From Heterohyrax brucei (taxonomy: Eukaryota; Chordata; Mammalia; Hyracoidea; Procaviidae): a stretch of 64,000 nucleotides of DNA. The notes beneath the pieces are model-generated. The model searched no databases. It was not told the origin of the DNA and saw only the letters and a list, made by a program, of their open reading frames with translations. Made by a program: the position numbers and the translations under genes. Below are positions 1 to 11,370 of the stretch, piece by piece; the first letter of the stretch is position 1; the number at the start of each line of letters is the position of its first letter. The stretch lies in contig CM053143.1 of NCBI GenBank assembly GCA_028571685.1, positions 50,027,208 through 50,091,207 of the forward strand, in the 5' to 3' direction.

Positions 1-574
1 GATTAAAGATCCCATATGTGATTAAAGATGGTCAGGTCTCTCTGATGCTGAGTAGGTAGGTGAGTTCTAACCACCAACCTTCCAGCCATGGTACCTCTTC
101 TCTGTTAAAATTTCAGCTTTTCTGTTTCATTGTATATTTGTTACCTCATATTAAACAGGTATTTTTCAGTTGTCTTCATTTGGCAATGAAATCACGGATT
201 GGTTGAAGAAGGGTACGTAACATACTTATTCTGTGCCTTTCTTTATATCCCACTAGCTAGACCCAGAAATGGATCCAACTTTATTATGAGGATCTACATT
301 AAAAATCATGTGGGAGGAGTATAAACATAGAAGTCACAAAGTTCATACCATCAAGTGACTGTGTCATTGATCAGCAGTTTATTGCATGAAAATATATGGA
401 AGATTTAAGATACAGTTTTGATACTCACTAAGGATATTGTTAATAAGATATAATTAATATAAATCAATTATCTTATTTTTGTCCAAGTGTTAAAGATCAT
501 TATTATAGTCAGAGGCAATTAATTTGGGGCATAATTTGGATGCTTATCCTAAAATTAAAAACATAGAAAAATTC
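1..574. other. Intron sequence, no feature recognised
   Basis: AT-rich intronic DNA upstream of the first visible SCLT1 exon. An exon-like stretch at 170-212 has splice-like borders but a phase that puts a stop in the next exon. Nothing else can be named. Confidence 0.5.
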
Positions 575-610
575 ACTTGATGGTCTAACTGAGATTAGAG
601 GGACCCTAGA
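575..610 (+). repeat. 36-bp exact repeat, L1 3' UTR fragment (copy 1)
   Basis: The 36 bases here are identical to 1384-1419. The second copy lies inside a recognisable L1 3' UTR, so this copy is probably a fragment of the same L1 subfamily; an AfroSINE follows about 50 bp downstream. Confidence 0.75.
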
Positions 611-639
611 GTTGTGATAAAGACAGTTGAATATCATGG

Positions 640-662
640 CCAAGCCAAGCCAAGCCAAGCCA
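640..662 (+). repeat. (AAGCC)n short tandem repeat
   Basis: Four to five copies of a five-base unit (GCCAA register) directly before the AfroSINE at 662. Confidence 0.85.
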
Positions 663-846
663 TATGGCAGTGGACTATTAACCAAAGAGTCAGTGGTTTG
701 AACCCACCTAGAAGTTCCATGGGAGAAAAACTTGGTGGTCTGCTCCCCTAAAGATTATAGCCCAAAACACCCTGTAGAGCAATTCTGCTGTGTCTTATGG
801 AGTCTCTACGAATTGGAAACAACTTGACGGCTCTGAACAGCTCCAG
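662..846 (+). repeat. AfroSINE, long variant
   Basis: A degraded tRNA-like head (GGCAGTGGACTATTAACCAAA, with GTGGTTTGAACCCACC as B box) is followed by the long-variant body containing GAGCAATTCTGCTGTGT and the tail GAATTGGAAACAACTTGACGG. AfroSINEs are tRNA-derived SINEs of Afrotheria, moved in trans by a LINE. Confidence 0.75.
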
Positions 847-1231
847 AAGTTGTAGTAGTCATATGCTGTCAGCAATGCCTGTTCATCTAAAACATGCACA
901 ATTAGTAGAAAATCATACTTGCTCTTTTTCTATTAAAAAAAGGATGACTATGAAGAGTGAATGCTTACCATTTTTACTTTTTATTCTCAAAAAATATTAA
1001 ATTTTATTAACTGATAGCATTTGCTGAATTTTCTGAGTACAATCTTTTGAGAAGAAATGTTTTATGTCATACTTGTAAAATATTTTTTAGTAGTAGTTTC
1101 TTTGGCTGTTTATAAGTTTTGCAAAGAAGCAAATAGCTTTGTATGTATATATCCATGTGCCTTTCAGGCTACAGATTATCCATTAGAGTATTGTTCTGCT
1201 TCTGTCCAGTTCTGCATGCCCTTTTCAAATT
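847..1231. other. Intron sequence, nothing recognised
   Basis: AT-rich with a short A run at 935. Open frames of 67 codons here overlap by chance and have no family resemblance. Confidence 0.5.
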
Positions 1232-1760
1232 ATGAGACAAGAGTATATCAGAAGACCTGAGACGAGAACTAGATGGTGCCCAGTTACCACTGATAACCTT
1301 CCTGACGGGGCATGCAACAGAGAGTCCCTGATAGAGCAGGAGAAAAGTGGGGCGCAGAACTCAAATTCTAGTAAAAAGACCAGACTTGATGGTCTAACTG
1401 AGATTAGAGGGACCCTAGAAGACACACCACCACTCCTCCCCTCCTCTCACCTCCTCTGTTACCTTAGAACTAAAATCATTCCTGAAGCTAACTCCAGACA
1501 AAGATTATACTGGACTAGAAGACATAAAAGTGATACTGGTGAAGAGTGTACTTCTAGGCACAAGTGCATATGTGAGCGTAAGGTCAACTCCTGTCCAGAG
1601 GTGAAATGAGAAGGCGGAAGAGAACAAGAGCTGGTTGAATGGACAAAGAAAGTACAGGGTAGAGAGGAAGAGGGAGCTGTCAGGCTGTAGAGAGAGCAAC
1701 TAGAGTTACTTAAGTTTTTATATGAGAAACTGGCTTGAAATGTCAACTTTCATTTAAAAC
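1232..1760 (+). repeat. L1 3' UTR fragment (subfamily A)
   Basis: Features such as GATGGTGCCCAGTTACCACT, GAGAGTCCCTGATAGAGC and AAAAAGACCAGACTTGATGG read as the sense form of the sequence present antisense at 56890-57750. Both look like one afrotherian L1 3' UTR subfamily. It is 5'-truncated and diverged. A 125-codon frame inside it is not a gene. Confidence 0.6.
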
Positions 1761-2112
1761 GCAATTTTAAAAACAGACTGTATGGGGGAAAAAAACTGTA
1801 GTTAGACATGTTGCCATTGATTCTGTGACTAAGAGGTCCTGTTTGTTTGTTTGTTTTCTTCCTGGACTCCCCCAACCTCTGTCATACACCTAGTCTGTTA
1901 GTTTAGAATCCTTTGGTATTCTATGGCTGGAGGCAGTTTCTGAAATCCTGGGATAGATAGCTTTTTAAGGATTGAGCTTTTTTTTTTTTTTTTAAATTTA
2001 ATCCATATGACCTTCCTGCATTAATAAAGTAACTAGTATTTCCCTTATGAAAAGTTTTTTCTTAAGGTTTTAGCAAATATATTTATTTGCAATATGTTTT
2101 AAATTTTTATAG
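1761..2112. other. Intron sequence before SCLT1 exon 1
   Basis: Contains a T14 run near 1979 and the polypyrimidine tract of the exon at 2113. No other feature seen. Confidence 0.5.
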
Positions 2113-2187
2113 GAATGTGCCAAAAAACAAAACCAAATTGAGCGAGCTATTAGAGAGAAAAAAGTCGTGGAAGAAGAGCTAGAAAAG
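2113..2187 (+). CDS. SCLT1: SCLT1 internal exon 1 of window
   Basis: 75 bp, phase 0 at both ends, 25 codons reading ECAKKQNQIERAIREKKVVE and ending EEELEK-type charged sequence. The acceptor is a TTTTTATAG tract just upstream; the donor is AAAAG/GTAAAAAG, weak at the +5 position. The peptide is amphipathic coiled coil with no other motif. It joins in frame to the exon at 4004, giving the junction EK/IYHEG that I recall from SCLT1. The exon lies 350 bp downstream of an old L1 3' UTR copy. On its own it would be hard to identify; confidence comes from the phase-compatible chain of four exons. Confidence 0.75.
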
Positions 2188-4003
2188 GTAAAAAGAAAAA
2201 GGAAAAACTATCTTCCTAAAACCCAACTGCAAATGTTCAACAGTAGTGTCTGCTTCCAACACACTATCTGCTAGCAGCCCCTTAATTTATAAATATTCTC
2301 CTGGTGAGTGTTTTCAGTTTTTTGGACTCTATTTAGAACCTGCATTTAAATACTGATATTGCCTATATACATTTCTAGGTATGATCATGTTCTTTGAACT
2401 TTGTACTTAAAGGAATAAATCTTATAAAGTTTCTGTGTTCTTTGGTTCAGCCACATTGTAATAATAAAATTTTTTTTTTGTCTTCTCTGTTGGAACTTTA
2501 TGCAACTCTTACTGAGTTTAGGCCGTCTATAACTATTACAAGTATGCAACACTAGAAAATTGTAATACTACTGTGGTTTTTACCTTTAAAAGTATAAATT
2601 GTTATGACGTATTTGAGAAGAATTGTTGTCCATGGTCTGTGGTTTAAATACTTTTACATACTTTTTCTTTTACAGTGAACAGTTCCATTCTTTTAAGTTG
2701 CCTTGGAAACAAAGAAATAAATTTGGGAATAAATTTGATAAGTACTTACTGTATTTTCAGTACTGTACTGGGAACTCTCACAAAAAAGTTAATGTTAAAA
2801 AATAGTAAATAGTAGAATCAGAATTCAGTTTTCAAAGAAGAATTCATGTAGCATAAAAATGATGTGATATGTCTATATTGTGAACATGGAAAGGTCATGA
2901 CAACATTCATAAAATAAGCTTTTACTATGCAAAACATAGTGTCACATTTATAGAGGCAAAAAAGGTATACATGCTGTGGTCAAGATAGGACCTCTGTGGT
3001 CACCATTCTTCTGCAAGGTATCTCACTTCTAAGTTTCCACTGGTTATGACAGGTAGGTGCCATTAGGTTGCCATCTGCTATTCATCAGGATTTGCAAGTG
3101 AATTTTGTAATAGCACACAGCATAGGGAATAGGCTTTATTGAGGGCTAAAGAGAGAAGATGGGTCACCACTATCCTATCATCCCATAGACAGGCTTCCTG
3201 ACATCAAAGCACTCCTGGGACCACAGTGTGGGTCTGTGTTCCAGTAGTGAAACATTGACATGCTCGTAATTACTTTTTTATAAAGCAGGAATAACAAAGC
3301 AGTCTTGTCAGAGGCAGCAGACACAGGTTACTTGGAAAGGCAGTCTGTATTTTGGAGGGTAATGGGACATAGGATTTGTCTGGAAATGAAAGGTGCCTAG
3401 CCCCTAGAAAACTTGGGGCTTGTGGAATGTTGCAGCCCCTGTACTGTGAGAGGAAGCCCAGTCTCATGGGAAGCTGAATTTGATGGGGTGTGTCCTCTCC
3501 TGTTGGTGAAAGGGAAACTCCCGTCTAGCCTAGATTATTGTCTATGTGACCTAGAGTGAGAGTCTGTGATCACTTGCGGATAGTTCATATCATACCATAG
3601 GGTTTTTATTTTTAAACATTGATATAGAGCATTGTCTGGAGGGTGTTCATCAAAGAATCAACAGTGGTTGTCTCTAAGTGATAACCTTTAGGGTTTTTTT
3701 TTTCCATTTTGGTCATTTTATATTTTTGTATTATTGGAAGAGCTTACCACAAGTATGAATAATTTGAAAAACTAAGATATGGTTCTTTTATATGCCAGTT
3801 TTCAGCATTTCAAATGTGAAACCACCATAAGTAATTATTGATATATTTTAAGTATATTATAGTGGAAATAGATGAAAGCAAGATCATCATAGTTGTTATT
3901 CTATAGTCTTTATTACTCATCATTTCGTTTTGGTTTTAAACTACCTAATTTTTTAGGGAAATTTCCTTCTGTAATATAATGTACATGTAAGCCTCTTCTG
4001 TAG
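2188..4003 (+). other. SCLT1 intron, no clear repeat
   Basis: 1.8 kb AT-rich intron. The stretch 3110-3540 is somewhat less AT-rich and may be an old repeat, but I could not assign it. Confidence 0.5.
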
Positions 4004-4149
4004 ATTTACCATGAAGGCAGAGGAAATGAAAGTGACAGCAGAAAGCTGGAAGAAATGCACCAAAGATACCTGGTTTCAGAGCGTTGCAAAGATGATCTTC
4101 AGCTGAGACTTAAAACAGCAGAAAATAGAATCAAACAACTTGAAATAAC
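4004..4149 (+). CDS. SCLT1: SCLT1 internal exon 2 of window
   Basis: 146 bp, starts in phase 0 and ends in phase 2 (the split codon is completed by the first base of the next exon). The peptide begins IYHEGRGNESDSRKLEEMHQ and continues through RYLVSERCKDDLQLRLKTAE to KQLEIT. The acceptor is CTTCTGTAG and the donor AAC/GTAAGT. The repeated L/I spacing and dense E/K/R content indicate coiled coil. The match to remembered SCLT1 sequence is strong (SERxKDDLQLRL, AENRIKQLE). Confidence 0.85.
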
Positions 4150-5561
4150 GTAAGTTTTTCTTCTGGGTTTTCTGTGAGAACTTTTTCTCTGCGTATATAG
4201 GATATTCATTTAATTGAGAGTTGTCACACATGCCTTAAGGTGAGGTCACTTTGTTCAGAGGGTTTCAATTTCAGGATGCTAGAAATGCTGTTTCCTAAGT
4301 CTCCTGTAATCTATAGACATCCCCCTATTCTGTAATTTGTCTTGTAAATTATTTGCTGAAGAAACTGGGTTATTTGTATTGTAGTATTACCACATGCATA
4401 TATATGCTATCAGTTAACTTGTTTCTGTGTCCCCTGTGGTTCATGAAAACTGATAATTAGTTCAAGAGGCTTGCCGGATCCAACTCTCATTTTTTAGTAA
4501 GAATTCTTTCTACATGGCAATGTTTGGACCTCTTGTAGGAGGCACATAATGTGCGATGGTTTCTCCTTTCTGACCTTTGCATCCTTTGATGATCATTGCT
4601 TGGATCTATCATTTCATTAAGAATTCTATCAGTCAACATATAGATAGAAGAACAAAGCTACAATATAGGAGTAAAGGATTTAATATAGGAATTAGAGGTT
4701 ACAGAAGTGTAGAAGGAGCTAGAAGGGCAGAGGTGAAGGATTAGAGAAACAATCAGTAAGCATGGAAGCGCTGGCAGATATGGGCAAGTCAGAGTTTGCA
4801 GGAAAACTCAATAAGGCATGAGTGTTATGTTGCTGAAGTAAGTCTGTAAAAGCATGGTTCATGATGGTAATAACTGCCACCGTGTGGAAGTTTTTAGGAG
4901 AATTTCCCTTTAACAGTCACAATATTAGTAGAATTTGTGTGTTTATTCCCTGTGATACCTTTTGATCAGGAAATATGTTCCTACCAACACCTGCTGACCA
5001 ACAAATATTCTCAGTGATTAACTGTCAGAGATTGAAAAGATGGAAATTTTAGAATAAAAATTATCAGTATATTGAAGCAACATAGATAATTTAAAGGTTG
5101 GCTCACCTAGTAAGCCATTGTTGGGAAACTTCAAGAAACATGACTTATTTAACCTGTGAGAAGACAACTAGAAATTTATGAAATCCATTTCTAAGGCATG
5201 TAACAGGAAAATATGAAAGTAGATCCTGTCGGTACAATTCAGTAATGTAGTCAACCATTGTGTTTTCTAATGGAATTTATTGATGACGTAAAGGAGTTTT
5301 GTTCTTAACTTTTGGTCTTCTTTACTGTTCGCTTCAGTTTGTCCACTTGTAATCTTCCTTGCACAGTGATTCTCAATGTTAGTAAAATTTGAAAGTTTCA
5401 CATTGATATTCTAGGTAAATAGTAAGTTATCTATTTTTACTGAAGATTGCTGGAAGAGAAATAGTTCACAACAAAGAAAACAGGGTCTACACTATAAAAC
5501 GGAGACAGACATCTTGAATTTTACTATAAGCCATTAAGCTTCAGGGTCTTTTTGTTTTCAG
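4150..5561 (+). other. SCLT1 intron, no clear repeat
   Basis: 1.4 kb intron between two in-frame exons. No element could be named with support. Confidence 0.5.
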
Positions 5562-5754
5562 TTCCTCAGAAGAGATATCACGTTGCCAAGAAATGATTCA
5601 GAAACTTCAAAATATGTTGGAGTCTGAGCGAGAGAACTGTGGGTTCGTTAGTGAACAAAGGCTGAAACTTCAGCAAGAAAATGAACAGCTACAGAAAGAG
5701 ACTGAGGATTTAAGAAAGATTGCTCTGGAAGCGCAGAAGAAAGCCAAACTGAAG
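5562..5754 (+). CDS. SCLT1: SCLT1 internal exon 3 of window
   Basis: 193 bp, starts in phase 2 and ends in phase 0. Acceptor TTTTTGTTTTCAG, donor AAG/GTATTT (weak). It encodes SSEEISRCQEMIQKLQNMLE and then SERENCGFVSEQRLKLQQEN followed by an E/K/A-rich coiled coil ending KAKLK. This block is the most recognisable part of SCLT1. The open frame runs on 27 codons into the intron before a stop, so a standalone ORF starting at the internal ATG 5593 is an artefact of exon plus intron. An imperfect (GT)n tract begins about 90 bp after the donor. Confidence 0.88.
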
Positions 5755-6699
5755 GTATTTTCAAGACTAGTTAGAGTTAAATGTGTGCTGTGGAAACTGA
5801 AGTACAGAGAAGAATTAGACCTGGTGAAACATTTTTAAAGGATTTGTGTGTGTGTGCGTATGTGTGTGTGTATGTGTGTGCCTCCGTATCAGACAGTACA
5901 AAATCGTAATTCAGAGCATTAACCAGTCACTTCTGTATTGTGGAGCTTGGCAAGTATACTTGAAACGATTACTTTCACTATGTACCAAAAAAAAAGAAAA
6001 ATTCTTTTTCAACTATGAAGTGTGCTAATATTTCTGCCAAAGCAATTTAAGCAGCACTAGCAAAACTATAGATTAGATAACTTTAGAGACTGCCGTCCTG
6101 TCTTTTCCTTTTATAATAGCTTCTCAGAACTTGAGCTTCTCTAAAACTAACTGAATAGAGAATGTTACTTCAGGATGCTCTGAACCCCTCAGAGCTAGTC
6201 TGAGAACTGCATGCTAAGGAAAAGGACAAAAGACTTATCTTTAAAAAAAAATCCGTTCTGCTTTTTGCTCCCTTTTCCTTCTTCTTTATTCTAATGCTTG
6301 CTTTGCCAATTAGAACATGATAATGTGTTTAATAAAGTTTCAGGAAGCACAGGAAACATCATCAATATCTGGCTTACCTTTCCCCATTCTGTAAGATTTT
6401 TATAAAATGTGGTGCTAACTGATTATGATAAAGATCTGCAACTTCCAATTTCACTGTCAGAATATAGAGCAGAAGCATTAATGTTTTATTTTGGTTTTTG
6501 TTATTGTAAAGGCTCAGGAGAAGATTTAAACCTTTAGTGAAGTCACATTTTGACCTAATTCATATCAACATATATTTATTTAATGCCTCCTGTTACAAAT
6601 ATTAAACACCAGAGTTTATAAAAGTTTGAAGTTTGAACAAGAAGGCCTTATAAATACCATACAAAGAAGTTTGTACTTTATGCCTTAGGCTGTGAGAAG
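5755..6699 (+). other. SCLT1 intron, 5' part
   Basis: Starts after the weak GTATTT donor. Apart from the GT tract at 5843 no feature was recognised before the old L1 beginning near 6700. Confidence 0.5.
5843..5882 (+). repeat. (GT)n microsatellite, imperfect
   Basis: About 40 bp of TG/GT dinucleotides broken by CGTA and TATG units, starting 89 bp after the exon 3 donor. Confidence 0.9.
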
Positions 6700-8560
6700 T
6701 CAAAACACAAAGAACAAAGGGGGAGGCCTCTTACTACCAGATACCAAGACTTGCCATAAAGCTATAGTAATTAAGGCTGTGTGTAATCAGTGTAAGAATT
6801 TATCAGCTTGATTAATGATGCAAAATAGAATCCTTCCAGAAACAAACCCTTCTGTACATTATTGCCTGATATACAACAAAGATAACGGAGAAAAACTGTC
6901 TTTACATCATACTAGATCAGTGAGATCCTTGTTTTGAAAAATGAGCTTTATTTACCTCATATCGTATGTGTGAGTTAATTTGAGCTGGCTTATAGATCTA
7001 AATGTACAATCTTTTTAAAAATGATGCAACTGGGAAAAAATATTCATGGCCTCAGGGAGGAAAAAAATTTCTTAAACAAAATACAAAAAGCACTAATTGT
7101 AAAGAAAGAATGTATGAATTGGATTTTCTTAAAATTAGTATTTTGAGTCATCAAAAGACATCATTAGGAGACTAAGAAGTGGGAGAAAATATTTGTAATA
7201 TATACAATGAGAAAAAATAAATTCCAGAATGTAAGGAACTCCTAACAATTAATAAGAAAAACAGCAGGCAACCCATTTCTAAAGATAGGCAGAAGACTTA
7301 CATAAGCAAGTCATAAAAGAGTGTGTGTAAAAAATTATTCAGCTCTGAATGGGGGGCTCCTTGGGAGCATGGACCCCAGACTTGCTAGCCCCAAACTGCA
7401 TGCAGCCCTGGAGCCAGCTCCCCAGACAAAGACTGACCTGGACTGTACAGAACATAGGGTCATACTGGAGGCAACCAACCATGTAAAGTGTACATCAGGT
7501 GGTCTGAAGGACACTTTGCTGGAGCCAAGTTGATGGCTGAGGAAGGCCAGACCTTTATCAAAAGGTCATAGGAAGTTCCAAACAGAAGGGGAAGCATGCT
7601 GTCACATGGGTGAGGAGAGGGACAGCTAGAATAGAAGAGAGGTGAAAGTTCTGGGTGTTATATGGCAACATGATATAGACTGTAAAGTTGTTCTTAATTC
7701 ACAATAAAAAAGTTTATTATTTATCAGGGAAATATAAATTAAAAGTACAGTGAGATGCCACTGTATGCCTCATACAATGGCTAAAACTAAAAATACAGTA
7801 TCAAGTGTTGACAAGGATACAGAGCAGCTAGAATTTTCACACAGTATTGGCCAGAAGGTAAGTTGGCACAACTGCCATTTAGCAGTATCTTTTAAAGCCA
7901 AACTGCTGTGCCAGACACTTGTGATACATGCCTAGCAGATATGAACGTTTGTGTTCACCAGAACATGTGTACCAGAATGTTCATAGGAGCTTTAACTGTA
8001 GCATCAAAAACTGAATAGTTAAATGTCTCTCAACATGAAAATGGATAAATTGTTATATATTCAGATAATGGAACACACACAGCAATGAAATAAATTATGT
8101 TTACAGATGAGTGGATGAATCTCATAAGCATAATGTTAAGCAAAGAAGCTTTTTCTGTCAACAGACAGTTACAAGAATTCGATGTGTCTTTTCACTGTGA
8201 AGGTCTAGACACACCTCTGGGGGGGGTCAGGGCAGTGGATTCTCTCTTGGGTAGATGAGTACTGACTGAAAGTACACTTGAAAGGCCTTCTTGATACGTC
8301 TAAATCTGGGTACTGATTTTTGTATATTGTAAAACTGGAGTTACACCCTTAAGATGTATGCACTTCATTGTAAGAAGGAGGAAAGGTCTGACTCTTGACA
8401 GGCGGCGACAAGAGGGGAAACAAGTGGGCATGCGTTTGATGATTATGGAAGCCAGGTGATACGCGTGTAAGGGGTCACTGTGCCTCCTCTTTGTATTTTG
8501 CACGTGCCTGAAATTTTTAATACTAAAATAATTCCTTTAAAAATAAATGTACTTGGGTTA
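6700..8560 (+). repeat. Old L1 (L1M-type) ORF2 and 3' end
   Basis: From about 6700 the sequence reads as L1 ORF2 sense (GGLLLPDTK-like peptide followed by KAIVIKA), then an AT-rich ORF2 C-terminal part and a 3' UTR with the 'AATGGAACACACACAGCAATG' type block near 8070. It is heavily decayed with many stops. A younger L1 3' end (7345-7713) is inserted in it. Confidence 0.65.
7345..7713 (+). repeat. 5'-truncated L1 3' UTR nested in older L1
   Basis: The block has the L1 3' UTR landmarks found at 9153-9590 and 41520-41866 in order: GGGAGCATGG, CCCCAGACAAAG, GCATGCTGTCACATGG and a terminal TTCACAATAAAAAA. The surrounding ORF2-type sequence resumes at the right-hand side (GGGAAATATAAATTAAAAG), which supports insertion into the older L1. 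Confidence 0.6.
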
Positions 8561-9140
8561 AAAAAATGTTATATCCTCATCTTATACTTTTGGTATTACA
8601 AATTTCAAGTGGATTAATAACTTTATAATGGTAATGGCACTATAAATAGGAAGATTTGGCTTGTATTTAACTGATAGATGGAGAAGGACTTTCTAACCAC
8701 AATGAAATATTTACGAAATTTCAAAGGAAAAGATTCATTGATCTGAGTATATTAAAAAAAATTAAATGTTTAAAGTCATTTTTCAAATGTTTACAAAGCA
8801 AGTACCGGGAGAAAACAGCTTTAATCAGTATGATAAATAAGTAAGACCACTCATATATAAGGGCTTGGCTTAAAAATATAAAAGAGTATTTAGAACACAA
8901 TAGAAGAACATTTATGAGACATGAACAGAGGTTTTTCAAACTATGAAAAAATGAATGGCCAATAAGCAATATTTTAGAAGTTCAGACTTACTGTTAGCTG
9001 AGTAATGCGTAATGAAATGAGTAGGTACTCTCTACCCTTCAGCTGAAAGTATAAAATTATATACATTTACTTTAAAGAGTATAAAATTCAGCTGTAATAA
9101 CATAATCAAAATATTTCATTGAAAAGCTTGTTGTAACGCA
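8561..9140 (+). repeat. Probable old L1 ORF2 fragment
   Basis: AT-rich sequence in sense L1 style (AGAAGGACTTTCTAACCACA; ACATGAACAGAGGTTTTTCA). Strongly diverged; the assignment rests on style and the neighbouring L1 pieces. Confidence 0.4.
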
Positions 9141-9152
9141 ATGTTGAGTCAC

Positions 9153-9590
9153 AGTGGCAACACAGGAGAAACAGGGCTGCAGCTTAAGAACTCCACTGAA
9201 AGACCACAGTTGTTGGTCCAGTGGCCTCGGGGTTCTGCTGCGAACATGGCCCCTAGACCTGCTGCTGCCCCTGACCGGAAAACATTACTGAGGTCACCTC
9301 TTCGGCCAGAAATGGATTGGACTCAAGGACACAGAGTGACCGTAATCATGTGTACACTTTGTGGTTCTGTGCGTCTATGGGATGTCATTGTACTGGCCTC
9401 TTACTAGAGGGGAGTGGAGAGGGTGGAAAGGAGGGGACAGAAGATTGTTAAGAGGATATGACATGTGTAGAACAGAAAGGCGGAACATGCTGTCACCAGG
9501 CAGGGAGAGCAGAAGGAGCTGCAGATAGGCAGGCATGCTAATTTAGACTGGATTGTATACTTTCACTTAATCACAATAAAAAAAAATTTT
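9153..9590 (+). repeat. 5'-truncated L1 3' UTR with target-site duplication
   Basis: Clear L1 3' UTR: GAACATGGCCCCTAGACCTG, GGATTGGACTCAAGGACACA, CATGCTGTCACCAGG and a terminal CACTTAATCACAATAAAAAA. TTGTTGTAACGCAATGTT on the left (from 9130) is repeated as TTGTTGTAGCAATGTTCAG on the right (from 9590), the duplication expected of a LINE insertion. Only the last 0.44 kb of the element was copied. Confidence 0.82.
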
Positions 9591-10260
9591 GTTGTAGCAA
9601 TGTTCAGTGACAAATTAGAAATAGCCTAACTATCTAGAATTAAAGGAATGATTACATTATGGTACATCTCTAAAATGCTTTATTAAGTCATCATTAAAAC
9701 AACCTTGTTTTAAATAATTTATAATGTATGGATATTGCTGTGTTCTAGGTGAAAACAAAACCGAAAATCACAGGTACACACAAACACTTCAGGTTTAATT
9801 TTCTATAGAGTCCCTGGATTTGAAAAACAGCTCAATACTCAGCTACTAGTTGAAAGCTCAGTAGTTAGAACCTACACAGAGGTACCTCAGAAGACAGGCC
9901 TGGTGATCTGTTTTCAAAGGCTCCCAGGCTTGAAAACACTGTGGAGCAGAATTTTGCTCTGCGCGCATGGGGCCGTTAGTCAGAATTGACTCGATGGCAA
10001 CAGACAACAAACAACAACATGTGCATATGCACGCATGTACCGCAGACACATGCATGTAATCTTGTATACAGTATAATCTTAATTTTAAAATTCATATATA
10101 AAAACAATTATATAGAACTTAAAACGTGGTTATCTGTGAATGTTAAGTTTACAAGAGCTTTTGTTTGTATTGTTAGTTTTTTCTATTTTTCCTGATTTCA
10201 CAATATGCATATTTTTTGCTTTTTATATTCAAGGGGGGGAAAATGAATGAAATACCCTGC
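9591..10260 (+). repeat. Old L1 3' part interrupted by an AfroSINE
   Basis: Sense-oriented old L1 3' material (TTAAAGGAATGATTACATTA; TATGGATATTGCTGTGTTC) continues after the SINE as AAACGTGGTTATCTGTGAAT and a T-rich tail. Confidence 0.45.
9808..10018 (+). repeat. AfroSINE, long variant
   Basis: Head GAGTCCCTGGATTTG, internal GGCCTGGTGATCTG, and tail GTCAGAATTGACTCGATGGC followed by (AACA)n. The tail closely resembles the ends of the RTE LINEs in this window. Confidence 0.85.
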
Positions 10261-10427
10261 CTCATACTGCATTTCTTCTGTTTTTAATGGCTCAAAAGAA
10301 TAGTAACTAATGTTTGGGGGGACAAAAGGATAGTAGAAAGCTTGTCTACTCCACATACCTCATCAAAATACTCCATTTTTGTCAAATCTGCATTTAACTT
10401 AAGAGAAGAATCATTAGTGAATAAGGA

Positions 10428-10533
10428 GTCAAACCAGAGTCATAGTGACCCTATAGGATAGAGCAGAACTGTCCCACTTGGTGTGTCAAACTGCCAGCCT
10501 GTATCACTCAACTACTGTGCCACCAGGGTTTCA
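10428..10533 (-). repeat. AfroSINE, short
   Basis: Antisense: AGAGTCATAGTGACCCTATA at the left and TGTGCCACCAGGGTTTC (antisense head) at the right; the middle is partly deleted. Confidence 0.8.
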
Positions 10534-11251
10534 TAAGTAAGGAGCAGACCCTTGAACTATCTAGGTATAGTTCTAGTTTATGGAGGAGAGAAGTTGTCAG
10601 ATAAATTGCTGTTTTGTAGTCGATTATTTCTTTGTGACTCTTGGCTTCTTTCATCTGCCTTGAAAAAGTGTGATCTTAAAAAGGTCAAGACAGACTGGAA
10701 GGTTATTTTTCTGATACCTTTGGCAACTTATCCTACCACACTTTCAAGCCACTGCCTTCCTTTTAGCCCTTGTGTTTTCCTTTACCAGTCTCCTCCCTTT
10801 CCGCCAAGGCTGTCCGTATCTTTGGAGATGTAGTCTAAATAAGAATCTAAAATTAGAAAATGGAGTAGTTTTAGCAATCCTGCTAGCTGTTTGTGTTGAA
10901 TAGTTCTATACAGAAAAACGACTGGTGTGAGAAAGATGAGAGACCGTATCCATTTTTCTACCCAACATTCTGAATTTCATCACCAGTAATACTTTTATAT
11001 TAGGAGAGTGCTGATTATTGTGACTCTTAGCTTCCCAGCAACCACAGACCTCTCTAACTCAACAATCAGAATTCCATCAGCTAAAGGAAATGAAGTTTGT
11101 TTAAAGACTGAATTTGGACCAAGAAGAAAGTCACTCTGGGAATGTGTTTTAATTAGCACCTTAAAAGTTCCAGGGACTGTATGAGGCATTAAGGGTGCAT
11201 TGGTGAATACAACAGGTATGACCATCACCCTTGACATCTTATAATTTACAT
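10534..11251. other. Intron sequence, nothing recognised
   Basis: No repeat or exon could be supported; open frames here (80-93 codons) show no family resemblance. Confidence 0.45.
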
Positions 11252-11370
11252 AGAAGCCCTGATGGCACAGTGGTTAAGCATTTGGCTGCTAAGCAGAAGA
11301 CTGGCAGTTGGAATCCACCAACCACTAACTGGAAACAGGTTTGGGGGAACAAACTTTACGCATAGAATTG
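11252..11370 (+). repeat. AfroSINE head half
   Basis: AGAAGCCCTGATGGCACAGTGG is an excellent tRNA-like head with GGCAGTTGGAATCCACC as B box. Only the first half is present; it meets an oppositely oriented AfroSINE at 11371. Confidence 0.82.

Noticed and set aside
170-212. Exon-like stretch with TTTTTCAG before and GTACGT after
   Set aside because: Its only open frame ends in a phase that puts a stop in the exon at 2113, and the sequence matches no SCLT1 block I know.
1232-1609. 125-codon ORF
   Set aside because: Lies wholly in a decayed L1 3' UTR; composition and sequence show no protein family.
5593-5838. 81-codon ORF as a separate small gene
   Set aside because: It is SCLT1 exon 3 from an internal ATG read on into the intron.
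9141-9407. 88-codon ORF as a gene
   Set aside because: L1 3' UTR sequence with a clear target-site duplication.
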